A stretch of DNA of 58,194 nucleotides. Origin: a virus. Numbering within the stretch: the stretch's first letter is position 1; the number at the start of each line of letters is the position of its first letter. The translations under genes were made by a program, and so were the position numbers. The stretch covers positions 1 through 58,194 of the IMG/VR virus record IMGVR_UViG_3300009466_000003. One strand, 5' to 3'. This document shows, piece after piece, positions 16,006 through 28,200 of this stretch. The notes beneath the pieces are model-generated. The model was given only the letters and a program-made list of their open reading frames with translations, ran no database searches and had not been told where the DNA came from.

Positions 16006-16980
16006 ATGTCCTCATTGACCCTTGGCCTAGCCGTAGAACGTTTACCTTCTTCTGTTGTCCCTCAACCCGATCCGCCCGATCTGGAGGGATTTGACGCGCA
16101 GGCCGAACTGCGAAGCAACATCAATCGTGTTTTAGAACGCCTGTACTCAGAGGGGAAATGGGAGGGTTTGCTCGTTCAGGCTACCATTACGGCTTACGAG
16201 GACGCCAACGACAACAAATTTATTACTCTCCCGCGCCATCTGGAGACTTGTATTCGGGCGGGAAAATCGGGCTACAAGACCGTAGCCGTACAGAGCGAGT
16301 GGTATCAGTATCTGCCCCAAGGGCGCGGTATCCGCAAATCGGACGAGAAATACTACGGCCCCATCCAAGACATGGGAGAAGGCTTTGTTACATTTCGGGA
16401 CATTGAGACCGCATCACAACTTACCCTATCTAGCAGCGAGACCGAATGTGCAGGAAGCTACATCTGGATTCGCGGAAAGGACTCAAATGGGAATAAAATT
16501 TATTCTACAGTGGATGGAGAACGAGTGGAGGGAATTCGTCTTGACCTTGGAGGCGGAACCCAAACCACCTCCGAGACGTTTGCGGAGATCTATTCTGTCG
16601 AGAAAACCCCTACCACGGGCGTCATCTCTCTATCGGCTGGGGCGACCACCTTGGCCAAATATGAGGCGGGGGAACGCGCTATAAGCTACCGCCGCTATCT
16701 GGTGGATCGCAATTGGGATAGCGTCCAAGGCATCTTCAAGCGCAAGCATTGCTGGGCCATCAGCGACAATGATCCGCTTTATCCCGACTCGCTGGAAGCT
16801 ATCAAGCTTGGTCTCATGGCCCTCAACGCCGAAGAAAAAGCCGATGTCGAGCGCGGACAATATTACATGGACAGAGCAATTTTACTTCTCAACGCCGAAC
16901 TAAAAGAGTATAACGCAGGGCAAGAAGGGGTTATGCAAATCGCTCCTTGGCTCACCCGCCGACTCGTAAACATGACTTGA
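16006..16980 (+). CDS. Head-tail adaptor / tail tubular protein A-like
   Basis: In this 324-residue soluble protein the C-terminal region (YPDSLEAIKLGLMALNAEEKADVERG and QYYMDRAILLLNAELKEY) resembles the helical end of short-tail phage adaptor proteins related to T7 gp11. These form the ring under the portal. It is the first gene after a strong promoter-like site and before the internal virion proteins, as expected for that role. No tape measure or sheath gene is near, consistent with a short tail. Confidence 0.6.
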   Translation: MSSLTLGLAVERLPSSVVPQPDPPDLEGFDAQAELRSNINRVLERLYSEGKWEGLLVQATITAYEDANDNKFITLPRHLETCIRAGKSGYKTVAVQSEWYQYLPQGRGIRKSDEKYYGPIQDMGEGFVTFRDIETASQLTLSSSETECAGSYIWIRGKDSNGNKIYSTVDGERVEGIRLDLGGGTQTTSETFAEIYSVEKTPTTGVISLSAGATTLAKYEAGERAISYRRYLVDRNWDSVQGIFKRKHCWAISDNDPLYPDSLEAIKLGLMALNAEEKADVERGQYYMDRAILLLNAELKEYNAGQEGVMQIAPWLTRRLVNMT

Positions 16981-16981
16981 T

Positions 16982-18154
16982 ATGCCAGAAACCGAAGAAC
17001 AGCGCAGACTTAGGCAAGCCGATCAGGCTGCAAGAACCATGTTTAATGTGTTCCCACAGGGCGTTGGAGAACGTGTTGGCGGTGCGGCACAAGCTGTAGC
17101 TGGAGCGGTTGGATCTGCCATTAATCGTTTTTCAAATCCATTTGGCGCATTGGCTTCAGATATCGGCGCAGCAAGACAAGCTGTTTCTGGAACAAGACTC
17201 ATTGGTCGCAGAGAGCCAGCGCAAGAAGTCGCTACAGCCCCTACACCAGTTCTTCCAAGTGGAACACCAATGGTTGGATTTGATGCTTATCCTACAATTC
17301 CGCAATCAATCCCTCAAACCGCAAGTGCTACGGCCCCACAACCAGCGACACCGCTAGTGTCTCCGAGTGTCCCAGCGTTTCCGACCACGGGAATGGGACT
17401 TATGGGAAATGAAAATATTAGACCGCTACCTACTGAGCAATTTGCCGCAATGGGACGCATTGAGCCGACATTGGCTGATCGCGGAAAAGTTAGCACAGAT
17501 ATTACTGGAATGCAACGCGCAACGCCGATTCAAACTCCCTACGGAACCATTTATGCCACACCAGAGCAACAAGCGAATCTGCAAAGAACTCGCACTGTTG
17601 CCCAACAAAGCTCCAGATCTCCCGCCGAACAGCAGGCTTTAATCGCACAAATTCGTCAGCAGGGCGCAGACTTGGGTCAGAAAGGACTTCAAGGGCAAGA
17701 GCAATTCTTCGCTCAAAAGCGAGCAGAGCGTGAGGCGTTGCGTTCCGCAGAAAGTGCTGCAAGAGCTAGTGGTGTTCGCTCGATGGACATTATGCGAGCG
17801 AGAGCGGCGACACAGCCATCATCCACACTTGCTGGCATTCGTGGTCAAGCATTTGAATATTCACAACGTCTTCCATCAGAAGGATTACAGCAAAGCGTCA
17901 CTTCTGCATTTAATAGATTTCTTCCTGCTGGTGGAAGCAGACCTCTTCCCGCTGGTCCAATGGGACCAAGTGGTTATGCTTTATACGAGCGCCAGCGCAT
18001 GGCCAGAGGATCATCTAACCCTTACTCAAACGTAGAGGCGGAGCGAAGGCGCAGGACGAGAAACATCGCAATATCACAGGGGCTTCAGCCAGCACTCAGT
18101 CTCCCAGTTCAAGAAAAACAAGAGGATTATTTTCGCCGCAGGGGGTTGATGTAA
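16982..18154 (+). CDS. Putative internal virion protein (390 aa)
   Basis: Low-complexity regions rich in Ala, Gly, Pro and Gln: an early AAQAVAGAVGSAI stretch (~35-47), a Pro/Thr/Ala-rich middle (~80-140), and helical Gln/Arg-rich segments (~200-270). It is followed by a coiled-coil protein and a giant protein, matching the internal or ejection protein block of podoviruses. No enzyme motif seen. Confidence 0.55.
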   Translation: MPETEEQRRLRQADQAARTMFNVFPQGVGERVGGAAQAVAGAVGSAINRFSNPFGALASDIGAARQAVSGTRLIGRREPAQEVATAPTPVLPSGTPMVGFDAYPTIPQSIPQTASATAPQPATPLVSPSVPAFPTTGMGLMGNENIRPLPTEQFAAMGRIEPTLADRGKVSTDITGMQRATPIQTPYGTIYATPEQQANLQRTRTVAQQSSRSPAEQQALIAQIRQQGADLGQKGLQGQEQFFAQKRAEREALRSAESAARASGVRSMDIMRARAATQPSSTLAGIRGQAFEYSQRLPSEGLQQSVTSAFNRFLPAGGSRPLPAGPMGPSGYALYERQRMARGSSNPYSNVEAERRRRTRNIAISQGLQPALSLPVQEKQEDYFRRRGLM

Positions 18155-19242
18155 TGGCAAATGGCATTGCAACAGAGTATCCAAGAATGGCACCTTCTGA
18201 AATAGAAGCTATGGTTCAAGAGCGTGTTGGTGGTGGCGGAGGGATTGGACAAGATTTTCAATCTTGGCAGTATAATATCCCCGAAGGTGGAGGAACGGCA
18301 TACCCCAAAAGCCGCAGGCAGATGCGAATGGAGGCAGAATACCAGCAATATCAATTGAAAGAACTTGAACGCATGAAAGCGTTGCAAGCAATGGAAATGG
18401 CTGAAAAGCAATATGGTCTTCAGCTTGAACAAGAACAGAGGTTGCGAGAAAAACAACAGCTTGATCTTGACAGACAGGAAGAAGTTCAAAACCAAGCTCG
18501 CATGGCCATGGGCGCAATTCTGGGATCGGTTCAGCCTGATGGCCAAAGAACTAGGCCAATCAATATTAATGACGATGATGCCGTCGAAAGACTTCAATCT
18601 GTAATTTATTCCAACCAGCTTGGAATGGAGGATCAGGCTACCAAAGAAGCTGTTGTTGGAATGTTGAATGATGCTCTTCGTGTTCGTGAACGTAAACTGC
18701 AAACATCTCAAGAGCAGGAGTTGGCAGCATCAACACTTTCGGCGCAAACTGGAAAACCAATGAAAGAGTTTGGAGAGTATACGGCAGAAGGCATCTTTCG
18801 TCCCAATTTGAATGCCATTGTCAAAGCCAATGAAGAGTTAAAACAGAAAGAAGAAGCTGCTGCTGAAGAAAAAGAAGTAGCCAAAGAAACCCGAAGGGCG
18901 GAAGCAAGAGAGACTGTTGCCGAGAAAAAATCCAAAGAAACTCAAATTATCGGAATTGATAAAGAGTTGCGTAGGGAAGGTCTTGCTTTGGAAGAAGTTG
19001 CGGCAAATCTTGGATTGCAGCGTGACCAGTCTGGAAGGTTTAATATTGGCGGGCTTTCTGATACTCAGAAAAAAACATTTAGGGCGGCTGAGAATCGCGT
19101 TAGACTTTTGGAACAGGACAAGGCACAATTGCAGGGATTTATGTTTGACACAGAGGCAGATGCCCAAGCGGCAATTGAGGCCAAAAGAGTTCCAAAGGGA
19201 GCCATCATATTTATTAATGGCAAAAAAGCTATCAACCGATAA
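18154..19242 (+). CDS. Putative internal virion protein, coiled coil (362 aa)
   Basis: Most of residues ~55-115 and ~220-330 are Glu/Gln/Lys/Arg-rich heptads, likely long coiled coils. A C-terminal FINGKKAINR tail ends the protein. It shares one base (TAATG) with both neighbours and so is coupled between the Ala/Pro-rich protein and the giant polyvalent protein. Role inferred from position: structural core or ejection protein. Confidence 0.55.
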   Translation: MANGIATEYPRMAPSEIEAMVQERVGGGGGIGQDFQSWQYNIPEGGGTAYPKSRRQMRMEAEYQQYQLKELERMKALQAMEMAEKQYGLQLEQEQRLREKQQLDLDRQEEVQNQARMAMGAILGSVQPDGQRTRPININDDDAVERLQSVIYSNQLGMEDQATKEAVVGMLNDALRVRERKLQTSQEQELAASTLSAQTGKPMKEFGEYTAEGIFRPNLNAIVKANEELKQKEEAAAEEKEVAKETRRAEARETVAEKKSKETQIIGIDKELRREGLALEEVAANLGLQRDQSGRFNIGGLSDTQKKTFRAAENRVRLLEQDKAQLQGFMFDTEADAQAAIEAKRVPKGAIIFINGKKAINR

Positions 19243-22200
19243 TGCCGATAGAATATCTAGATGATATCGAAGAGGATATTACAGAAGCGGCGGACACTAC
19301 TCCCGTAGAGCAACCGCCCGTTGCTGGCGTTTCTGAGCCAGTCGCGCCAGAACCCTCTGGAGAATTTGGCGGAAGGATTGAATACATTGAAGAAGAGCCT
19401 CTAGAAATAGAGCCTCCTAGAGATAATAGCTGGGACACGCTCCGAGGTTTTGAGGTTTCGATGCGGCAAGTTCCGCAGTTGGCTTACGGGGTGGCGGGGT
19501 TGGTCGGTGAGACCGCAGAACAATTGACAGGCTATGGCGAATCGCTCCGAGACTGGGGGTTCCGTGGATACCAAGATTGGGCCGAAAGCATGGAGCCAAT
19601 CTCCAAGGAAACCGATGATGTTACGGTGGCATGGCAGAAAGCCAAAGAAGGAGATATCGGTGCGCTGGTTGATTGGGCGCAATACGGTATTGGTTATGCG
19701 CTAGGACAGCTTGGAGAAACGGCAGCTATTGCAGTCTTGGGCGGTATAGCTGGTGGTGCGGCGGGAGCGGCTGGTGGACCAACGGCAGTTCCAGCGGCGG
19801 CGGGCGGTGCTGTGGTGGCTGCGGCTGGAAAAACTGGATTTAAGGCTCTTGCCAAAAATCTTGTTGAGAAAGCCATCAGCGCACAAGCGAAAAATATTGT
19901 TAAAAAACAAGCTGCAAAAGAAGGAATTGAACTTACTGGTGAACAATTAGCCAAACGCGCACAGCAAGAGGCTATTAAGCGTCAGGCTGGCAGAGAGATT
20001 GGTTCTAATGCTGCCGTGTTTGCCAATGCCATCGGAATGCAACTTGGTGCCATCTACGGATCTGCCGAGGAAAAGGCCCGTGAGGAAGGGCGTGAACTTA
20101 CAGGATTGGACTTGGCTCGCATCTGGGGTAGCGGCATTGCCACGGGCGGACTGGAAGGTGTTGTTGATAAATTTGGATTGGATCTTTTGAAGGGTAAGTT
20201 TGCCGAAGCTCTTCCTGCTGGACGGCTGGCTGGTGCGGCGGTGGCTGGCCCGATTGGTCTTGTTGGCGAAGCGGCAACCGAAGCAGTTCAAACTGTTGGC
20301 GAGCGATTCGGCGCAGGCAGGGAACTTCTTAGCGACGAAGCTATCAACGAATATATCAATGCTTCTGCCTTGGGTGGTATTGGTGGCGGGGTTATTGGCG
20401 GTGCTGGCGGGTTTATCTCTGGCAACCCCAAGGAAAACGCCGCAGCCAAAGCCAAGGTATCTTCAGAGGCTAATAAGGACATCGCTCCCGCTACCGCCGA
20501 GACCGTAGCCAGACAAGCCGATGCCGTAATTGCTGAGACAGTCCAAGAAACTCCCGAACAGCGAGTAGCCCGCCTCCAAGAAGAATCTGCCGCAGCAGCA
20601 GGAATAGAACTAGAAGAAGAAGGGGAAGGCGGGGTTGAGCCGACAGTTCCCGTCACTCCTCCCGTAGCACCCACTCCCGAAGGCGCAGTAGCCCCTGTAG
20701 AGCCAGTTGTTACTCCAGAAGTAGCAGAGCCGCAGCCAGCCGCAGAAGTCGCGCCCACTTCAATTTCAGAATCTGAACAAATTAAAAACATTAAAGACAA
20801 GGGCGTCACCGCCATTCACTTTTCAAGGACTCCAATGCAACTTGAAAAAGGTGTAGATATTTCAAAAATTAAGGGCGCATATCCAGAGGAGTCTGTATTT
20901 GGTCGTGGGTTTTACGCAATGGAACCAGCAGATGAGTCTTCTTGGAGAAGTGCCAGTAGGTTTCAACTTGGAGACTATAGAAATGAAGTAAAATTATCTC
21001 CAAAAAACCCAATCATTATATCTCCAGACACAGTTAAAAAATACGGATATGATGAAATTAAAAATCGCGTTGATCAAGGTGGATACGATGCAATTATTGT
21101 TAGTGGCTGGAATCCCGAATACGATGCTGGCATAGAAAAAAGACTGAACGAGCTTTGGAGTCCAGTCTTTCCAGAAGGAAGGACAAGTGGACAATTTTTA
21201 AACACCAAAGAATATGATGCGGCAATAAGTAGAGCCACAGAAGAAATTACTGGTCTTTCAAGGAAAGACTATGAGGCGATAAGTAAAAGTGGATGGGATC
21301 AAAATCAAGTATTTATCCCACCAGATATTGCTTCTGACATTGTATCGAAGCCAGAAGTGACTCCTCCCGCCGAGGTTGCTCCCGAAGTGACCCCGAATCT
21401 TGAACCCCTACGCCGAGTAGCAAGAGCAGAACAAGCCCCAGAAGATATTCCCTCTTTGGTGGAGGCGGGGTTGGTCGAGGTGTATAAAGATCAACCTGTC
21501 ATTACGGAAGCGGGGATTGCCCAATTGCCCGAAGCAGAACGTCCAAGGCTGACGCCCGAAGCCCGAAAGATCCAAATCGACACAGGAGCAAACGAAGTAG
21601 TAGCCGAAGCCATCTCCAAGAATCTTCGTATCGGGGTCGATCAGGTGGGAGCCAATGTGCGTATGCCCGCAGGCTGGACACTGGTAGAGGATATCTATGT
21701 GCCGCCAGCCAAGCAGGAAGTAGCGAAAGCGGGACAACCAGAACAAGCAGTAACCCCGCCGACATTAAAAACAAAATATACAGACAACAATCTTGAAAAT
21801 GTTTCTTTTCCGCGCACATCTGGTCAACCCAATCAAGCAAGGCAAGCGTTGGAAGTTATTTCCAAAGGAAGTTCTCCGTATGCACAGTTGGCTCAAGAAA
21901 TTCTAAATGCTGCCAGCACCAATCCAGAAATAAGCTTCGCAATTAGCAATTCAAAATTTACCAGATCAACGCCAGCGCAAGACAGGGGAAGATTTAAAAA
22001 CAGATCTTTTTACGAGGCGGCATACAGGACAATAGCCATGAATCCCAATCAGGCTGGGGATACGCGAATTGCCGTCCATGAAATTATCCATGCCATCATC
22101 GCGCACAAACTTCCTAATCAAATATCATCAAGCAAACTCAAGGGTAAAAAATATAAAAATGTTTTAGACAAAGCAATCGCGGATAAGTCTTTGCCCAAAC

Positions 22201-25200
22201 CACTGCGCGACATAATTCGTGGATACATTCTTACCGTTGAAAAAATGGGCGCTGCTGAAACATTGTGGGGCACTGGCCCAGATGCTGGAACCACATCTCA
22301 AACACTTAATGTTTCAGTAAAATATCTTGGTGCGCCGATTGGGGCACAAACCAAGGCGCAAAGAGAGGGCGGCAGGTCATATAGAATCCAAAAGAAATCG
22401 AATGTTCAAAAGCTTCTAAGGTATCTAAAGGAAAACGGGATTACAGAGGTTGATGTTCGTCAAGGATCTTATGGAATTAGATCCAGAGGCGGGCAACCAT
22501 ACTATGATGTAATTATCGCAAATTCTGATCTTGAAAAGATCGCCGTTAATAAAAAGCAGCAGGGCAAGCATCCGTCATATTACGGAAACAAGGGATACGA
22601 TCCGACCAACAATGCTTTAACTTGGAACATAAAAAACAAAAAGTTCCCACTTGCCAATGATCCAGATGCAGTTGTCGAATACGGCTTTGAATACGGTCTT
22701 GGTAATATTGATGAGTTCCTTTCCGAAGCACTGAGCAATCCCGAATTCCAAAAAGTCCTCAACGAGATTGAGATGGAACAAGGAAAAACAATTTGGCAAA
22801 CAATTGTTGACGCCATCGCCCGAATCCTAGGTATCGAAGTGAAGGCGGGATCTGTGCTGGATGTGATATCCAGATCGGCATTTGAGTTGGCTACAGAAGG
22901 AGACCTTCTTCTGGCTGGAGGCCGAACCCCGTCCCCCGCCCCCGAAGTAAGAGAATCCCGCAGGGAACCCGCTCCCCTTACCCAACAAGACAGAGAGTAT
23001 CTGGATGCGGTGGAAAGAGGAGATTTGGATGCGGCGTCGAGGGTCGTGGATGCGGCGGCACAGGCTGCTGGAAATGTGACAACGGCTTATAGGTCAAACA
23101 CACAAACAACCACAGTATTCGACACAAAGAATCGGGCCGCTTGGTTCACCGATGATCTGACTGATGCCCAAGACTATGCATCTATCACAGACGTAGATCC
23201 CGAAACAGTAAGCAAATACTATCTCAACACCGACAACTTCGCGTCACTTGATGATCCGCAAATAGCCCGACAGATCAGAGATATCGTTCCGAACATGAAT
23301 GATCTGATGGCGGTGAGTGATGCTATGCCGCAAATCCGCCAACGACTTGGAGAAAGGTATGACGGCATCAAGGTGACCAGCTTTTCGATGGGCTATGAAA
23401 CGACCCACTACAATCCCTTCAAGCCCGAAAGAATCAAATCGGCAGACGCCGTAACCCGCGATGACCAAGGCAACATCATCCCTCCCAGCCAACGCTTCCA
23501 GCCCACAGAAGAAGATATAAGGTATTCCAGACGGGAGCCAGTCCTTCTAAAGAATCGCTTCTACTCACAGCTTGAGCGCACGGTTGCGGCAAAGATGCCA
23601 AACGTCTCGTCTCCCGAACAGCTTAAAGCCATCATCGATCCTTCTAGGGGAAGCGGGGTCAAGCCCGAAGAAATAAAATGGAGCGGTATCACCGAGGCCA
23701 TTGACCGCATTGCCGCCGAAAACAACGGGCGAGTCCCGAAAGAAGCCATCATCAAGTATATGCAGGATGAAGGCAATGTCCGCTTTGAAGAGGTAACTCT
23801 GGCGAGAAAGAAAGTTCCATATACTGGCGGGGAAATCAAGCGAATGCCCAACGGAACATACAAGTTGTCGTTCTTTGGATACGACAGCATGTATACAAAA
23901 CTAGAAGACGCTGAATCTGATCTCCAAAAAATGCGGGAAGGCGCGAGCAGAACAGAAGACGAGACTACTTATTCACAATATCAACTTCCTAATGGCGAAA
24001 ACTATCGTGAGGTTATATTGACAACGGCTTCTGGTGGTTCTTATCAAGATCCCCAAAGATTACGAGACCTATCTCGCGAAAGGCGCGGCATTCAGGAATC
24101 TGGAAGAATGCTTACCAGAGAAGAGTCGAACAGGATTACTGAAATAGACAAAGAAGTCAGAACTCTTGAAGATAGAATTGAGCAAGCAAAGTCTAAATAC
24201 AAATCTCCTCACTTTGCAAATATACCAAACTACGTTGCCCACATGCGTCTGAATGATCGCAAGGATGCAGAAGGAAAAGACGGAACATTTATTGAAGAAA
24301 TTCAATCAGATCTCCACCAAAAAGCCAGAGAGGTTGGATATAAAGACGAAGGCATTGTTCAGCAGAATTTTGTAAGCTGGTTGGCCGCAAACAAAAAAGA
24401 ACTTTCCGAACAAGAAATTCAAACACAATTTAAAACAAGGATTGGTGAGGAAATCCAGCAATGGACTAAAGACCAAGAAATCGCCGCAAAAAATGCCAGT
24501 GCCGTTCCAGATGCGCCGTTCCGCAAGGATTGGTCGCTGCAAATGTTTAAGAGGGCGTTGGAAGAGGCTGTTGCAAGCGGTAAAGATTGGATTGGATGGA
24601 CAACTGGGGATACGCAGGCGGCACGATATGATTTAAGCAAGCAAGCAAAGGCTGTTATCTATAACAAGAATCGAGATGGTTCATTCACTATTACGGTTAG
24701 AGATCTAAACGATGTAAACTCAAAAATAGGAGACTATTCTGCCGAGAAGTTGCCTGATGTTGTCGGCAAAGAGCTTGCGGAAAAAATCGTAAACGATCCA
24801 AACCCAAATGGAATCTTCGCTGGAAACGACCTAAAGATTGGCGGCGAGGGGATGAAAGGATTTTACGACAATATCCTTCCCAAAGAGATTGCCAAGTATG
24901 TCAAGAAGTGGGGCGCAACTGTTGAGAAGTCTGAGATATCGGCGGGCGTTGGTATTAATGCTTGGGTATTTTTAGATGATGATGGTGTGTTTAGAGTCAA
25001 AGATAGAAAAGACGGAAAAGACCCACAGGCTAAAACTTTGGGAGAATTTGATAATCAAACAGACGCCGAAGAATTTGCGCGTATGTATAAGGGGGAAAAT
25101 GTCCCAATCTGGCGCGTCAGCATCACTCCAGAGATGCGCCGAATCATCGAAGAAGAAGGACAGGCTTTATTCTCTCTACAGATGCCCAGCCGTATTGCTG

Positions 25201-28200
25201 GCATGGAACCCGAAGCAGTGACAACCAAGCTGGAGTCTTTGGGATTCGGGCGGGGTGGGATTGTATCAGTGGTCAACGAACCCGATGCCTCCTTTGAAGG
25301 CCGCACCATCATCCGAGACGGGAAAGTAGTAGGTATAGAGCTAAACGCCGCAGCCTTGAGAGACGATGCCGCTGTAGAGCGAGTCTTGAACCATGAGATT
25401 GCCGAATCCGCCAATGCCGATGGGGCGCTTAATCGTTTGGTGGCGGGGTTGACCCCGAAAGAAAGAAAAGAAATCAACGATGCCATCACTAGGTTGGGCT
25501 ACGCAGAGCGGGCTAGAACCGCCGAGGAAGCCGCCAGAGCCGTCGAATTACTAGCCGAGGGATGGAGGGGCAGACGCTGGTTTGAACGTGCTGTGGCGCG
25601 GATTGAGGCATGGGCCAACAAGCTGGGATACAAGCTCACCCGACGAGCCGCCGAATACATCGCCGCCCGCAACATGGCGGAAGTCAACGATAGCTTCAAA
25701 CAGGCATACAACAAATTTATCAATGTGCAGGGAGAGGCTAGGGAAGCGCGAGTTGGCGAGCAAGCTGTCGTTGATGCCGATATGGGCCGCAGATCGCAGA
25801 CCGAACTAACGCCACAAGAAATAGAACAACTAGAAAGCGGCGAGAAAATCCGAGTCTACAGGGCGATGCAAGTCATTGATGGAAAGCTGTATCCGCCGAT
25901 GTCCGCTTTGGTTGGCGGAAAACTCCGCAAGCCCACAGAAATTGGAACATGGGAAAAGGCCGAAGAGCGCCCAGACTTGCTGGATAAGCGGGGCAAATTC
26001 ATTCTTCAGAAGGGCAACAAAGCGACAGTCCCCGCAGCATACAACCCGTATTTCCACACATCTACCTCACCCCTAAATGATCAGTTTTCTTCGGCATACA
26101 AGAGAGACAATCTTGTCACGGTTGAAGTCGAGGTTCCCGCCAGCGAATTGACCAGTGGCTACAAAGCAGATGGCGCAAAGGATGCCGTGGGCGAAGTCCG
26201 CTGGAATGCTGGCCCCGTGAGCAGCAAGCTCCCCGCCGACAAGAAACGCAAAGTTATTCTTTCGCGCTACGCTAAGGTTGTCCGCATTGTTCCCGACAGC
26301 GAGGTTGCTGGAATCATCGCAAATCTTCTTGAGGGTACTAATCTTTCTATTCCAGAAAACACCGTCACCCCGTCACTAAAAGCTGAACTGGAAAAGCAGG
26401 GAATCAGCGTAACCCCGCGACCAGTAAGAGGTGAGGAGATCCGCGAATCCCGCAGAGAAGACGCCATCCCCACCTTCTCCGAGGGAAGCCCCGAAGCATC
26501 CACTCTATCTACTATGGCCTCATCTATGGCCAAGGTGGATGCGGCGTCCGAGGCCAAGCCAAACCCCGAAAACAAACCCACCTACAAGATCAGCGAGATA
26601 GCCTCTGTCTGGATGGATCAAGGGGGAGATGCCCGTCAACTCCAAGACATGGTGGTGGAGTATACCAACCTCACACCAGCCAATGCCAAGAAGGTAGCCA
26701 ATGCCATTGCCAAGCAATACGATATCCAGCAGTCGATTGCTACGGCATTTTTAGAAACTCCCGCTGGCATTTCGGTGGAAGCCCTACCCGAAGGTGTCAC
26801 GCTCCCGAAAGAGGTTGATCCTGATCGTCCGCGCCCCGTCATGCAGCGCCTCTTTGATGTGTTCATGGGAGTCAGGGTAAAACCCGTCAAGATTACTGGT
26901 GATGAAAAGGCATTGCTTAAAAGCCAGATCCGCCTCAAGGCCGCAGCCAATCGTGCGGCAAAGCAGGAGCAGCAACGCACCGCAGACGAGGTTGTTGAGA
27001 TTATCAAGTCCATGGAGCTTCGCGGCCCCGTCCGCCCAAAACAAGCACAGGCTCTAGCCAAACGCGCAGCCAAGGTGATCTGGACAAGCGAGAAATCCAT
27101 GGAGACCTTTGTCGAATACGCCGCCAAGGTGGTGGAGAACGCCAACTACGATGCGGATCTCCGCGAGGCCAAAGCGGCACAGAAACGCGCCAAGGAACTT
27201 TCCAAACAGAAGAAAGTCGCCATGAGTCCGCAGCGTCTAATCCTCCAACAGATTGGTAATGTCGCAGTTAATAAGCTGGATGATCCGCGCATGTTTGCCG
27301 AGATGATCAACTACTACTTGCGTGGATTCAAGGATGTGCGTTCTCCTGACTATGTGGTGGTTCCCGATGAAGAAATCACGGGCTACATATCTCAACTGGA
27401 AAACGAGTCCGTCACAGATCAAGCCGAGGTGGAGCGCGAGACCAACGAAAGGCTTGCCCGCAAATACGACCTTGATCCCAATACCATTCCAGAGTTGATG
27501 AGCCTTATCAACATCATCGAAGAGATTGAAGGCAGGGAGAACCGCGAAGCCTTGGAATCGATCCTTACTGACAAAGCCATCGAAACCCAAGACGGATTGC
27601 GCGGATATGACACAACCGCGCTTACTAACACTCAAAAGAAATTGGTTGAGTCAATGCTCAATGTAGATCTGAAGTCAATCAATACACAAGAGCGGCAAAT
27701 GTTTATCCGCATTGCCAACAATATGATTTACAACAATCAGACCAATGGCGCGGAATACTTTGTGGCTACGGCCAAGGGGCAAGAAAATGCTCGCAAGGCG
27801 GCAAGAGATTCCAAATTGATCCAACGCAACCAAGCTTGGATTCCGCTTATTCCTTCCTTTGGATCTTTGAAGCTGCAAGAAACCCTTCGCAACTTCTCTT
27901 TGGAATTGCAATCAGTGGCCGACACCTTCCGCAATGTATTCGGAAAAGACTTTATGGCCAAGGCTTACGAGATGATGGGGATGCTGGATCTGAATGAGGG
28001 ATTCACCAAAGCCAACAATACCATTGATGAAATCCAAGATCTGATGGCCGAATTTCACCAAGGCAACAAAAAGAAATATGGTGACGCAGCCCGCAACCAA
28101 GACGGCATTCTCTCCGAGGGTGTGGCTGGATTCTTGATCCAAGAATTCCCGTTCAAGGATGAGGCAACCTCAATTCAGCAACGCCGAAACCTGATCAATG

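Noticed and set aside
19694-19954. Minus-strand frames inside the giant gene
   Set aside because: They are shadows of Gly/Ala-rich coding and carry no motif.
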